Numbered from the stretch's first letter, positions 42,400-53,334 are shown. The stretch: DNA of 64,000 nt from a bacterium HR33 (GCA_002923375.1 BEIJ01000002.1:558001-622000), one strand, 5' to 3'. Translations and numbers: made by a program. The notes: generated from the sequence alone by a model not told the origin.

Positions 42400-43638
42400 T
42401 CAACCTGGCTGTGCGCCACTTCCGGCCACTCGGCGTAACACCCGCGCCACCTCGCGCGCAAAAACTCGAGCGGAATAGCGATCCTCGGCCGCTCTCCTTC
42501 CCGCTTCGCCCATGCGGCGGCGTTCCTCCGCCGGCAACTTGAGAAAATCTTCCAGCGCCGAGGCTAACGCCTCCCAGTCTCGCGGGCGCACCAACCAGCC
42601 GCCTCCGCGATCGAGCACCTCCAGCGCTCCCCCTTCGGCTGCCGCTATCACGGGAACCGCGCACGCCATCGCTTCCACCAACACCCGGCCGAATGCCTCG
42701 GGCCTTACGGGATAGTGCAACACCAGATCCAACTCGGGATAAACCAGCTCCGCCTTGGGCTCAAATGAGAAGAGATGCACCCTGCTACCCGCAGACCGAA
42801 CCGCAGCCTCCACTTCCTCGCGGAACTTGGGATCCACTCCGGTCTCGTAAGGTGCCGGCCCAGAAACCAGGAGATGAGCCACCGGATGGCGACCCGCGAT
42901 GGAAGAAAACGCCCTGATCGCCTCCAAGGCACCCTTCCAGCGAGTAAACGAAACCGGGGTTCCCAAGAGCCGGGCGCTTGGATCCAGACCGAGGCGCCGG
43001 TGAATCCAGTAACTGCGTTCCCGCGGCCGGAAGCGGTCTAAATCCACGCCGCTGGGGATCACCTCGAGCTCCGGTGGCTTAGAGACCGGAAGACCGAAGC
43101 GCGACGCCACCGCGGCATCCTTGCTATCCGGCTCGCGCACAGTCCACGCCTCGGCCGCTGCGCGGCTGGGAGCGATGAGTCCGTCGGCCAGTCTCCGGGC
43201 CATCGCTCTCCACGCTGCACCCATCCGCTCGGGCGGCATCTCGTGCAGGTGCCAGACCACCGGATGCTTGCGGCGCAGGGCGCAAGCGAGGTGAGCTTTG
43301 AAAGCCACGGTGTACACCAGATCGGTTTCCTGCCAGAAGGGATGCACCGCCAGGCGCCTCGCCCAACCCATCACCCCCAACAGCGAGGCACCGCCGGTGA
43401 GCAGCGGCGCGCTCTCCACCGGCCCTGCGAGCATCGCTTCCGGAGCCGCCACCACTTCGGCGGGAACGCCGATCTCGTTGAGGATGGTCACCAGAGGTCC
43501 GCTCTGCGGCACCAGAAGACGGAGGGCTATGTCGTACTCAAAAGCGCGAGCCGCCAAATCGAGCAACAGTCTCTCCGTCCCGCCCAATCCGGCCGTAGCG
43601 GCGATAGCGGTTACCTTGAGCGCGCCCGCGCCGATCAC
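42400..43638 (-). CDS. Glycosyltransferase family 4
   Basis: The 412-residue protein reads KVTAIAATAGLGGTERLLLDLAARA at the start, typical of GT4 enzymes with a GG(T/A)E loop, then VIPSGVDLDRFRPRE, a short TPVSFTRWKGALEAIRAF segment, and RPEAFGRVLVEAMACAVPVIA carrying E-x7-E. It is closest to capsule and exopolysaccharide GT4 enzymes. Its start overlaps the previous glycosyltransferase stop by four bases, so the two are a pair. The tail is rich in arginine. Downstream lies the 72-bp repeat. Confidence 0.86.
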   Translation of the reverse strand: MIGAGALKVTAIAATAGLGGTERLLLDLAARAFEYDIALRLLVPQSGPLVTILNEIGVPAEVVAAPEAMLAGPVESAPLLTGGASLLGVMGWARRLAVHPFWQETDLVYTVAFKAHLACALRRKHPVVWHLHEMPPERMGAAWRAMARRLADGLIAPSRAAAEAWTVREPDSKDAAVASRFGLPVSKPPELEVIPSGVDLDRFRPRERSYWIHRRLGLDPSARLLGTPVSFTRWKGALEAIRAFSSIAGRHPVAHLLVSGPAPYETGVDPKFREEVEAAVRSAGSRVHLFSFEPKAELVYPELDLVLHYPVRPEAFGRVLVEAMACAVPVIAAAEGGALEVLDRGGGWLVRPRDWEALASALEDFLKLPAEERRRMGEAGRRAAEDRYSARVFAREVARVLRRVAGSGAQPG

Positions 43639-44816
43639 TTCTTACCCTCGGTTAGAAGCGACCGGTACAGCTCCGCAGTACGCCTGGCCGTCTCTACCCA
43701 GCGAAAGCGGTGGGCTCGTTCCACTCCGCGGCGGACCAGTTGCTCCCTCCAGGCGGGGTTTTGCGACAACCGCCTGACAGCCAGCACATAAGGTGCCGTC
43801 TCTCTGCCTCCCACCACGACCGCGGCATCTCCCGCAACTTCCGCCAGTCCGCCGGCTCCGGACGTCACCACCGGCAGCCCCGAGGCCATCGCTTCGAGAA
43901 GCGGGAAACCGAACCCTTCGTAATGGGAAGGGAAAAGCAACACGTCGGCCGCACGGTAAGCGGCGCGAAGATCGACTTCCTTGGCGTCGGGCATCTGGCG
44001 AGTGCAACCGGCGATGCCGTAGGAAACTAGATCCCTTTCCTGTTCCGGCGTGAACCTGCCGCCCACCTGAAGGAGCCAGGCGTCCATGCCGGCATCCCGC
44101 AGGGCGCCCACCGCGGCCATCACCGCGGGTAGGTTCTTGCGCGGTCCCACACTGCCAACGTGCAGGACCACAAAGGCCGTACCCGGGATCCCCAGCCTCC
44201 GCCGGGTGTCAGGGCGAGGCTCCGGAGGCGGCTGGAAGAAAGCGTCGTCCACGCCGAAGGGAATGACCTGAATTCTCCCGTCTTCTTGCTGGAGCCATTG
44301 GGCGAGCTCGCCGCGCAGCCATTCGGTGGGGACGATCCAGCGATCCGCCGATCGGAGGCCGGAAAGCACGCGCTGCAACAGCCGCCCCCGGATCCGGTCC
44401 TTCAACGTAGGCCCCGTGCGCTGGGCTTCCATCACCGGCAAGAGATCGTGTACCGTGACCACGCTCTTGCTCCTGCGGCGCGACAGCAGGATGTGGGCGT
44501 AGGAGTGGTCCAGGATGTGGATCAGGTCGGCGTGCATCCACTTGATGCGGAGCGGATAGGTCCAGTAGCGCGCCAAGTAGCGGCGGGTCTCGCCCAGGCC
44601 AGGCGCCGGAAGGAGAGGGAAAGGTGTGGGGTTGGAAGCGATCTTGCCGGCGTCCGAGGAGGGTTGCTCCAGGGTGAGGTCTCCGATTTCGCCCGCCAGG
44701 GCGATCTCGAGGTCGCTGGCCAAGCTCTTGAGGTGGAGGGCTAGGCGCGAGGCGTAGCGGTCCATGGAGGGCCAGCGCTCGAGCGGCAGGTCGGGTACTA
44801 GGAGTACGCTGTGCAA
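43635..44816 (-). CDS. Glycosyltransferase family 4, mannosyltransferase-like
   Basis: TTG 44816 (HSVLLVPDLPLERWPSMDRYAS) is chosen since the frame upstream runs through the long hairpin with low-complexity sequence. The 393-residue protein has IHILDHSYAHIL, VTVHDLLPV, IPFGVDDAFFQPP, LHVGSVGPRKNLPAVMAA and PSHYEGFGFPLLEAMASGLPVV with E-x7-E. This is the common GT4 mannosyl/rhamnosyl-type form. It leads the minus-strand pair and its leader contains the hairpin at 44957-45105 and its extra arm, if transcribed from further upstream. Confidence 0.86.
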   Translation of the reverse strand: MHSVLLVPDLPLERWPSMDRYASRLALHLKSLASDLEIALAGEIGDLTLEQPSSDAGKIASNPTPFPLLPAPGLGETRRYLARYWTYPLRIKWMHADLIHILDHSYAHILLSRRRSKSVVTVHDLLPVMEAQRTGPTLKDRIRGRLLQRVLSGLRSADRWIVPTEWLRGELAQWLQQEDGRIQVIPFGVDDAFFQPPPEPRPDTRRRLGIPGTAFVVLHVGSVGPRKNLPAVMAAVGALRDAGMDAWLLQVGGRFTPEQERDLVSYGIAGCTRQMPDAKEVDLRAAYRAADVLLFPSHYEGFGFPLLEAMASGLPVVTSGAGGLAEVAGDAAVVVGGRETAPYVLAVRRLSQNPAWREQLVRRGVERAHRFRWVETARRTAELYRSLLTEGKK

Positions 44817-44956
44817 AGCTTGCCCGCGGCTGATGGAGTCGGAAGGTAACTTAGCGCGCTGGCGGGCGCTGAAAAGGACGGCGTGCGCGGGGGTGGGGGC
44901 TGAAAGTCCGGTGATCGTGTAGCGCGTAGAGGCGGAAGCACGGGGGTAGCGAGGAT

Positions 44957-45105
44957 GCGGCGCGGGGGTGGGGGCGGCGGACGCAGACGCACGCGGGGCG
45001 CACGGCGGGCACATAATGCATCGGTTGCGTGCTGCTCTCCGGAGCGTATGTGCCACGACCGAGCGCCCCGCGTGCGTGGCGTCCTAGCCCCCACCCCCGC
45101 GCCGC
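44957..45105. repeat. Long interrupted hairpin with near-perfect arms
   Basis: The outer arm 44957-44975 is the exact reverse complement of 45087-45105 (19 bp). An inner arm ACGCACGCGGGGCGC (44987-45001) pairs exactly with 45063-45077. GACGC (44980) pairs with GCGTC (45079), and GGCACATA (45008) with TATGTGCC (45047). About 47 of roughly 75 positions on each side pair, in the same order. A second copy of the outer left arm, GCGCGGGGGTGGGGGC, lies at 44885-44900 and could compete. Confidence 0.8.
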
Positions 45106-45163
45106 TTGCCCTGTAACCCGGCGTCGCCGGTGTCCCGCCCCCCGAGCGCTAAACCCCCGCCGG

Positions 45164-45192
45164 TTGAATTGCGGGCGAGCGGCGGGCATATT
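45164..45192 (+). promoter_or_regulatory. Candidate promoter for the tRNA pair
   Basis: TTGAAT at 45164-45169 and CATATT at 45187-45192, 17 bases apart, lie 27 bases before the first tRNA. Confidence 0.45.
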
Positions 45193-45219
45193 TTAACTCT
45201 CGGAACAAACGATGCGGGC

Positions 45220-45293
45220 GGGCCCTTAGCTCAGCTGGTTAGAGCGGCGGACTCATAATCCGTAGGTCGCAGGTTCGATCCCTGCAGGGCCCA
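45220..45293 (+). tRNA. tRNA with CAT anticodon, probably Ile2 (lysidine type)
   Basis: Acceptor arms GGGCCCT and AGGGCCC close the molecule, with discriminator A and no encoded CCA. The D-arm TAGCTCAGCTGGTTAGAGC and T-arm GGTTCGATCC are standard. The anticodon stem CGGA/TCCG encloses CTCATAA, giving CAT. The body resembles E. coli ileX (tRNA-Ile2), whose C34 is changed to lysidine by TilS, more than elongator tRNA-Met, but elongator Met is not excluded. Confidence 0.9.
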
Positions 45294-45305
45294 TCGCCCG
45301 ACACC

Positions 45306-45379
45306 GGGTGGTTAGCTCAGCTGGTTAGAGCGCCGGTCTCACATACCGGAGGTCACAGGTTCGAGTCCTGTACCGCCCA
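45306..45379 (+). tRNA. tRNA-Val(CAC)
   Basis: Acceptor arms GGGTGGT and ACCGCCC (one G-T pair), discriminator A, no encoded CCA. The anticodon loop CTCACAT in stem CCGGT/ACCGG gives CAC, reading GTG. D-arm and T-arm are canonical. It follows the CAT tRNA by 12 bases, so both are likely one transcript. Confidence 0.93.
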
Positions 45380-45403
45380 CTCGAAAAATCAACAGCGGGC
45401 AGT

Positions 45404-45420
45404 CGAGGCCGCAGGCCTCG
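45404..45420 (+). terminator. Hairpin after the tRNA pair
   Basis: CGAGGCC pairs perfectly with GGCCTCG around GCA, 24 bases after the valine tRNA. No T-run follows, so it may be a terminator or a processing structure. Confidence 0.4.
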
Positions 45421-45446
45421 CATCCGGCGCCCGCAGGAACGGGAGA

Positions 45447-46241
45447 ATGGCAAGCACCAAGACCAGCCCTGCACCCAAACGCCTCATCGCGGAAGCCAAA
45501 CGCCTGCTCAAAGCCGCGGCCAAGCACTGGCCGCCAAAAAAGGCCGACACCTACTTCAAACCCTGGGAACAGGTCTACTCCATAGGCGTAAACACGCCGC
45601 GGCTCAGAGAGATCGAACGCAAACTCTACCAGGCCACCAAAGACACCTGGACCGCAGCGGAAGCGGTGGAATTCGCCGAGGGGCTGTTCAAGGAGAAATA
45701 CATCGAGGCCCGATCTTTGGGCGTGATGCTCCTGGCCCGGTTCCACCGCTCCTTCGAGCCCACGCTCTTTGCCCGGGCCCGGGGCTGGCTCGCAGGGAAT
45801 CGGCTCAACAACTGGGCCCTCACCGACCTGGTGGCCACCAAGATCCTGGCCCCGCTGGTCGAACGCCACTCCGACCTGGCCGAACGCCTGAGACCCTGGG
45901 CCAAGTCCAACAGCGTGTGGGTGAGAAGGGCGGCCCTCGCTACCCTGGTCCCCTTCGCCCGCAAGGGCCAGCACCTGGCGCTGGCCTACGGGATCGCGGC
46001 CAGCGTCTTCGAGGACGAAGAAGAACTGATCCACAAGGCTACCGGCTGGTTGCTGCGGGAGTGCGGCAAGACCAACCCGCGGCGGCTGGAAGCCTACCTC
46101 GGCGCCCACGGACCTCGCATCCCGAGAATAACTCTGCGCTACGCCATAGAGCGTTTCCCCGCGGCCAAGCGCAAGGAAATTCTCGAGAAGACCCGGGGAA
46201 TCGGGGACGACGGTATAGGGCGCCTGGCGGCCGTCGACTGA
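45447..46241 (+). CDS. AlkD-like DNA alkylation repair protein
   Basis: The 264-residue, helix-rich protein shows FKPWEQVYSIGVNTPRLREI, ARSLGVMLLARFHRSF and NRLNNWALTDLVATKI, then HEAT-like pairs SVWVRRAALATLVPFARK and WLLRECGKTNPRRLEAYL. These are landmarks of the AlkD/AlkC group, which excises alkylated purines without base flipping. The aspartate in NWALTDLV matches the AlkD catalytic position. ATG 45447 has a GGAACGGGAG site. It stands between the tRNAs and asparaginase on the same strand. Confidence 0.87.
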   Translation: MASTKTSPAPKRLIAEAKRLLKAAAKHWPPKKADTYFKPWEQVYSIGVNTPRLREIERKLYQATKDTWTAAEAVEFAEGLFKEKYIEARSLGVMLLARFHRSFEPTLFARARGWLAGNRLNNWALTDLVATKILAPLVERHSDLAERLRPWAKSNSVWVRRAALATLVPFARKGQHLALAYGIAASVFEDEEELIHKATGWLLRECGKTNPRRLEAYLGAHGPRIPRITLRYAIERFPAAKRKEILEKTRGIGDDGIGRLAAVD

Positions 46242-46262
46242 TACCAATCACTCCCGGAACCC

Positions 46263-47387
46263 TTGAGCGAACTGGTGATCGAGCAGCTCCGCGGTGACAC
46301 CGTGGAGTCGCGACACCGGGTTTCGGTCGCTGTCCTCGACGCCCAGGGCCGCGTGGTCGCCGGGGCCGGGGACCCCCATCTCGTTACCTTCATGCGATCC
46401 GCCGCCAAACCGTTCCAGGCCATGCCGCTCATCGAAGACGGAGCCGCTGAACGCTTCGCCGTGAGCGAGGAGGAGATCGCCCTGGCCTGCGCCTCACACA
46501 ACTCGGAGCCGTACCAGGTGGACCTAGTCCGCGGCTTCCTGGAACGGATCGGTTTGTCGGAACGGGACCTGGCCTGCGGCCCGCACCGGCCGCTATCGGC
46601 GGATTTGGCGATCGTGGACGCCGACGGTGCCACGCCGAGTGCCGCTGGGGCGGATGCGGGTGGCCCGGCGTCGAGCGCCACATCCCCCGCGCGGCCGGAT
46701 TTTGGGGACGCCGGGCCGGATGCCTCGGCGGGAACCCCCACCCATATCGCGCCGCGCGAGACTCGGCGCCCGGCTCGTTCCCCCCTGGCTTCCAACTGCT
46801 CCGGCAAACACACCGCCATGCTCGCCCTAGCCAGGCACCGCGGATGGCCGACCTCGGGCTACCATCTGGCAGATCATCCGGTACAGGAACGTTGCCGCCA
46901 AACGGTGGCGCACTGGGCCGGGGTGCCAAAAAACTCCATGGGCCAAGCGGTGGACGGTTGCGGGGTAGTGACCTTCGCTCTGCCGCTGAGCAATATGGCT
47001 CTGGCGTATGCCAAGCTCGCGGCGTCGGAAGAACCGGCCCCGCGCGCCATAGTGCAAGCCATGACGTCCCATCCTGACCTGGTTGCCGGTAGGGGGCGAT
47101 CCTGTACCGCCCTGATGCAGCGTTACCCGGGCCGCGTCTTGGCCAAGGTGGGAGCCGAAGGAGTGTACGGAGCGGCCCTCCTCGATCGAGCCATAGGGAT
47201 CGCTCTAAAAGTTGAAGACGGCCACAACTGGTCGGCTGTGGTGGCGCTCCTGGCGGTGCTCGATCAGTTGGACCTAGATCCTTCCCCGCACGATCTCCTC
47301 CCGGAATTCGCCCGCATTCCGATTCGCAACACCAGGGGCGAGGTGGTAGGGCATCTGAGAGCCTCGGGGCGGCTGGAGAGAGTCTAG
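46263..47387 (+). CDS. L-asparaginase, AnsA (Rhizobium etli type II) family, with insertion
   Basis: TTG 46263 opens a 374-residue protein with RSAAKPFQAMPL, ALACASHNSEPYQVDLVRGFL, NCSGKHTAMLALARH, AVDGCGVVTFALPL and the C-terminal GRSCTALMQRYPGRVLAKVGAEGVY. This is the asparaginase family distinct from E. coli AnsA/AnsB. Serine, lysine and cysteine of its active site (RSAAK, NCSGKH) are present. Between GPHRPLSAD and NCSGKH there is an extra segment of about 55 residues rich in A, G, P, S and D, which is not typical. The enzyme is probably cytosolic. Confidence 0.85.
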   Translation: MSELVIEQLRGDTVESRHRVSVAVLDAQGRVVAGAGDPHLVTFMRSAAKPFQAMPLIEDGAAERFAVSEEEIALACASHNSEPYQVDLVRGFLERIGLSERDLACGPHRPLSADLAIVDADGATPSAAGADAGGPASSATSPARPDFGDAGPDASAGTPTHIAPRETRRPARSPLASNCSGKHTAMLALARHRGWPTSGYHLADHPVQERCRQTVAHWAGVPKNSMGQAVDGCGVVTFALPLSNMALAYAKLAASEEPAPRAIVQAMTSHPDLVAGRGRSCTALMQRYPGRVLAKVGAEGVYGAALLDRAIGIALKVEDGHNWSAVVALLAVLDQLDLDPSPHDLLPEFARIPIRNTRGEVVGHLRASGRLERV

Positions 47388-47685
47388 GGTACCCGCGACC
47401 CTCCAAGCGCGTGGCGAGAGTCTGAATTACGGCCCGCCGTGCGCGGGAGAGTTTGATTAGGGCCGCGGAGATTTGGTACGAGTCTCGGTGCGCTGCTCGC
47501 GCAACTTAGATTGCAAAGCGCCGATTGCAAGGCGGCCGGCGGTGCGGGCAGCTCCATCGGCCGGCGCCGGAAACGGGCGGGGAAGGTGAGTCGGAGATCG
47601 GGCACGCAACCTAAATTCCGGGTCGGCTGCTCTGGCAGCTAAGCTGGACGGCCGGCTTTCCGCCGGGGCGAGGGGTTGAAAAGAC

Positions 47686-48732
47686 GTGAGCTTCATAGAC
47701 CGGGCCGTAATCAAAGTCACCGCGGGAACGGGAGGCTCGGGTGCCGTGGCCTTCCGGCGGGAAAAATTCGTGCCCAAGGGGGGACCCAGCGGAGGGGACG
47801 GCGGAAACGGCGGCAGCATCTACGTGAAAGCCGATCCCCAGCTGGCCACACTTCTCGATTACACCTACAAAACCCACTGGAAAGCCGAACGCGGCGAGCA
47901 CGGCAAAGGGGGAAACAAGACCGGCCGTTCGGGAGCGGATCTCTATCTACCGGTTCCTCTGGGGACCGAGGTGCGGGATGCCCGTACCGGGGAATTGCTG
48001 GGCGAGATCTTAAAACCGGGCGACGTGCTCTTGGTGGCCCGAGGGGGTCGAGGGGGCCGGGGGAACGCGCGCTTCGCGACGCCCACTCATCGGGCCCCTA
48101 GGGAATGGGAACCGGGCGAGGAAGGCGAAGAACGCGAGATCGAGCTGGTCCTCAAGTTGATCGCCGACGTGGGTCTTTTGGGCGAACCCAACGCCGGCAA
48201 GAGCACCCTGCTGGCGGCCCTCTCGGCGGCGCGGCCCAAGATCGCACCGTATCCTTTCACCACCCTGACACCGAACCTGGGAGTGGTCGCTCTGAGCGGC
48301 GGCCGCTCTTTCGCCATGGCGGACATACCGGGCATCATCGAGGGGGCGCATGAGGGAAAAGGTTTGGGAGATCGCTTCTTGCAGCACGTGGAGCGAACGC
48401 GGGTTCTGGCGTACCTCGTGCCGCTGGATCGGGAAAACGTACAACAGGGCTACGAGATGTTGCGCGCTGAGGCGAGAGCCTACAGCGACGCGCTTGCAAC
48501 CAAACCGCACATCGTGGTGCTCACCAAGCTGGACCTCTGGCCCCCGGACCGACCTCTTCCCGAGCTCAGAGCGCCGGAGGCGGCGGCGGTGGTCGCCATC
48601 TCCGCGGTGGCGCGGCGCGGTCTGGAGCAGCTGAAGGAAGCTCTGTGGCGCTTGCTTGCCGGAGAACGCGCCGCGCGAGAAGCGGCGGAATCGGATGAAG
48701 CCGGATCGGACCTGCGGGGTGAGAAGTTCTAG
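47686..48732 (+). CDS. obgE: Obg-family GTPase
   Basis: The 348-residue protein has the glycine-rich Obg fold (GGSGAVAFRREKFVPKGGPSGG, ARGGRGGRGNARF) up to about residue 155, then G1 GEPNAGKSTLLAAL, DIPGIIEGAHEGKGLG and TKLD. Obg acts in late large-subunit ribosome assembly and stress response. The C-terminal tail is short and acidic rather than a full OCT domain. GTG 47686 is the start; the 298 bases upstream hold no gene that I can see. It overlaps the dprA start region. Confidence 0.95.
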   Translation: MSFIDRAVIKVTAGTGGSGAVAFRREKFVPKGGPSGGDGGNGGSIYVKADPQLATLLDYTYKTHWKAERGEHGKGGNKTGRSGADLYLPVPLGTEVRDARTGELLGEILKPGDVLLVARGGRGGRGNARFATPTHRAPREWEPGEEGEEREIELVLKLIADVGLLGEPNAGKSTLLAALSAARPKIAPYPFTTLTPNLGVVALSGGRSFAMADIPGIIEGAHEGKGLGDRFLQHVERTRVLAYLVPLDRENVQQGYEMLRAEARAYSDALATKPHIVVLTKLDLWPPDRPLPELRAPEAAAVVAISAVARRGLEQLKEALWRLLAGERAAREAAESDEAGSDLRGEKF

Positions 48733-49879
48733 CGCCGCATCAGGGGCGAGGAGTTCCGGGAGTTCCGGGCTCACCGCCGCGCAGTTGGCGGTTCGGGTGG
48801 CACTGGCCCGGGTTTCGGGGATAGGGCGTCACCGCTGGGAACAGCTCATGGCCCGCTTTGAAAGCCCGGAGAACGTACTCGGCGCTTCAGTGCGGGAACT
48901 GGCGGAGGTACCAGATGTAGGTCTTGCGATCGCCCAGGCGATAGCGCGAGCGGACGTGGGCCAGGCCGCGCAGCTGGTCAACCGAGTCGAAGAGATGGGC
49001 GGAGCGGTGCTGGTGCTGGAAGATCAGCGCTACCCGCCGATGCTGGCGGAAATTCCCGACCCTCCGCTGGTACTGTTCGCCCTGGGGCGGATGGAGTTGC
49101 TGCAACAGCCGGCCGTGGCGATCGTGGGGAGCCGCTCCCACACCCGCTACGGCGCCGAAGTATGCCGTCATTTTGCATCCGGGGCGGTGCGTTACGGGCT
49201 GGTAGTGGTAAGTGGCATGGCGCGGGGCATCGATACCGTGGCCCATACTGCGGCCCTGGAGGCCGGCGGCGGCACGATCGGAGTTCTGGCCAACGGGTTC
49301 GGTGTGGTCTATCCCGCTTCCAATCGCGCGCTATACGATCGCATCGCCAAGAACGGGTGCCTGGTAACCGAGGAGGAACCGGGAGAGCCTCCTTACGAGG
49401 GGAGCTTCCCCAAGCGCAACCGTTTGATAAGCGGTCTTGCCAGAGTAACGCTGGTGGTGGAGGCGAACGGGAGATCGGGAGCGCTGATCACGGCGGGGAG
49501 AGCGCTCCAGCAAGGAAGAGATCTCCTGGCGGTTCCCGGTCCCATCACCAGCACCGCGTCGGCCGGGTGCAACCGGCTGATTCAGCAGGGCGCGAAGCCG
49601 GCCCTGGGCTTGCGAGACTTGCTGGAAGAATACGGTATCAGTCTCGACGGGGTGGCATCGGCGCGCCTTCCCAGCGACCTTACCGAAAGGGAGCGCCGAG
49701 TGCTGGAGCTGTTGAACGACGGGGCGGCCCATGTGGACGAGTTGGCGGCGCGCCTGAACGCGGGTGCGGCGGAGACGCTGGCTGTGCTAACTTCCCTGGA
49801 GATCCGCGGGCTGGTAAGCCAGGAGGGGAAGATTTTCGCCAGACGCTCGCCCGGCAGTTTGCTGGAGCCGATGCTTTGA
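48695..49879 (+). CDS. dprA: DNA-processing protein DprA
   Basis: The protein (about 394 residues from ATG 48695; GTG 48719 is an alternative) has a SAM-like helical N-domain (ARVSGIGRHRWEQLMARFESPENV), then the Rossmann-type DprA core with AIVGSRSHTRYG, VVSGMARGIDTVAHTAAL, GGTIGVLANGFGVVYPASNR and GPITSTASAGCNRLIQQGA, and a C-terminal winged helix. DprA loads RecA on incoming single-stranded DNA during transformation. It overlaps the obg 3' end by 38 bases. The last 14 bases of the gene plus 11 after it are duplicated downstream (49866-49923). Confidence 0.92.
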   Translation: MKPDRTCGVRSSSAASGARSSGSSGLTAAQLAVRVALARVSGIGRHRWEQLMARFESPENVLGASVRELAEVPDVGLAIAQAIARADVGQAAQLVNRVEEMGGAVLVLEDQRYPPMLAEIPDPPLVLFALGRMELLQQPAVAIVGSRSHTRYGAEVCRHFASGAVRYGLVVVSGMARGIDTVAHTAALEAGGGTIGVLANGFGVVYPASNRALYDRIAKNGCLVTEEEPGEPPYEGSFPKRNRLISGLARVTLVVEANGRSGALITAGRALQQGRDLLAVPGPITSTASAGCNRLIQQGAKPALGLRDLLEEYGISLDGVASARLPSDLTERERRVLELLNDGAAHVDELAARLNAGAAETLAVLTSLEIRGLVSQEGKIFARRSPGSLLEPML

Positions 49880-49923
49880 GATGGCAAGCTATTGGCGCAG
49901 CCGATACTTTGAGATCGCAAGCT
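49866..49923 (+). repeat. 25-bp direct repeat across the dprA stop codon
   Basis: AGCCGATGCTTTGAGATGGC plus AAGCT at 49866-49890 recurs with two changes at 49899-49923. The first copy contains the dprA stop. Confidence 0.8.
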
Positions 49924-49945
49924 TAGAGGACCCAAGGCGAGCAAG

Positions 49946-51115
49946 GTGCGCCACATCTACATCCACGTTCCTTTTTGCCGCCGGCGTTGCTCCTACTGTG
50001 ATTTCGCTATCGCGGTGCGCAAAGCGATCCCGGCGGCTCGGTTCGTAGCGGCAATCCGCCGGGAACACGAGCTCAGACGCCGGCTGGGCGAGTGGGACGG
50101 CGAGCCCCTCGAGACTCTCTATTTGGGAGGGGGAACGCCGTCCCTCCTCGATCCTGAAGCTGTGGCCGATCTGGTTCGCCACTTCACGGGCGAAGCCGGC
50201 GGCGCAACGAGGCCCCAAGAGAGCGATCTCGAGATCACGCTGGAAGCAAATCCGGAGGACGTGACGCGAGAGGCGGCCCGGGCGTGGGTCGCCTGCGGTA
50301 TCAACCGGGTTTCCCTGGGCGTGCAATCGTTCCACCCCGGCGTGTTGCGGTGGATGCATCGTTCCCACGGGCCGGAAGCCCCGGCAAGGGCGGTAAAGCT
50401 TCTCCGCAGCGCGGGAGTGAGGTCGATCTCCCTGGATCTCATCTTTGCCCTGCCCGAATCTCTGGAACACGATTTCCGCTCCGATCTCGAGGCGGCGGTA
50501 GCTCTGGAGCCGGACCATTTGTCGATTTACGGTTTGAGCGTGGAGCTCCGAACCCCGCTTTCGCGCTGGATTTCGAGGGGTGCGATCGCGCCGCCGCGCG
50601 AAGAACGATACGCCGAAGAGTTTCTCCTGGCCCACGAGTACTTGACCGCCCGAGGCTTCGAGCACTACGAGGTTTCCAACTACGCGCGCCCCGGCTTTCG
50701 CGCCCGGCACAACAGCGCCTACTGGCGGGGCGAGCCCTACGCCGGCTTGGGGCCCGCAGCCCACCGCTACCAGCTCACCCGTTCGGGAGAATGGATGCGG
50801 GCCTGGAATGTGGACCAGTGGGCCGCCTACGAGCCGCTGGTTGCGGCAGGCACCGATCCCACCGCCGCGCGGGAAATCCTCACCACCGAGAAACGCGCCC
50901 TGGAGGCGGTTTACCTGGGTCTCAGGACCAGCGAAGGGATCTCGCCAGCCGATCCTCTGATCCGAGCGGCGCTCGATGAGGGTCCTCTGTTGAAGTTGGC
51001 GATTTCCAAAGGATGGCTGAGAAACGGCGGCAACCGGCTGGTGCCGAGCGCCGAGGGGTGGCTCAGGCTGGATCAGCTCGTGGTCTCCTTGACCACCTCG
51101 GCCGGAGGTGGCTAA
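49946..51115 (+). CDS. hemW: HemW-type radical SAM protein
   Basis: The 389-residue protein begins RHIYIHVPFCRRRCSYCDFAI with the CxxxCxxC iron-sulfur motif, then LYLGGGTPSLL, EANPEDVT, RVSLGVQSFHPGVLRWMHRSH and HYEVSNYARPGFRARHNSAYW. These define HemW, a heme chaperone related to oxygen-independent coproporphyrinogen oxidase HemN but lacking its C-terminal tail. GTG 49946 is the start. It is followed after six bases by hrcA, as in many bacteria where hemW precedes the heat-shock operon. Confidence 0.92.
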   Translation: MRHIYIHVPFCRRRCSYCDFAIAVRKAIPAARFVAAIRREHELRRRLGEWDGEPLETLYLGGGTPSLLDPEAVADLVRHFTGEAGGATRPQESDLEITLEANPEDVTREAARAWVACGINRVSLGVQSFHPGVLRWMHRSHGPEAPARAVKLLRSAGVRSISLDLIFALPESLEHDFRSDLEAAVALEPDHLSIYGLSVELRTPLSRWISRGAIAPPREERYAEEFLLAHEYLTARGFEHYEVSNYARPGFRARHNSAYWRGEPYAGLGPAAHRYQLTRSGEWMRAWNVDQWAAYEPLVAAGTDPTAAREILTTEKRALEAVYLGLRTSEGISPADPLIRAALDEGPLLKLAISKGWLRNGGNRLVPSAEGWLRLDQLVVSLTTSAGGG

Positions 51116-51121
51116 ATTCGC

Positions 51122-53334
<2,213 letters not shown>

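Larger units (their letters stand above)
44817..45219. other. Intergenic stretch with a long hairpin and tRNA promoter
   Basis: Between the divergent glycosyltransferase and tRNA genes I see a large inverted repeat with an extra arm (44885-45105) and a promoter candidate (45164-45192). No protein gene is supported. Confidence 0.6.

Noticed and set aside
41996-42664. Minus-strand frame of 222 residues across the 72-bp repeat
   Set aside because: It overlaps the end of the glycosyltransferase and is a repeat translation without a domain.
5332-45056. CRISPR array or prophage in the accessory region
   Set aside because: I saw no regularly spaced short repeats with unique spacers, no integrase and no phage structural genes; the repeats present have identical or near-identical units throughout.
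44817-45056. Upstream extension of the glycosyltransferase through the hairpin
   Set aside because: The extra 80 residues are low-complexity and come from the inverted repeat; the GT-B fold begins at the TTG at 44816.
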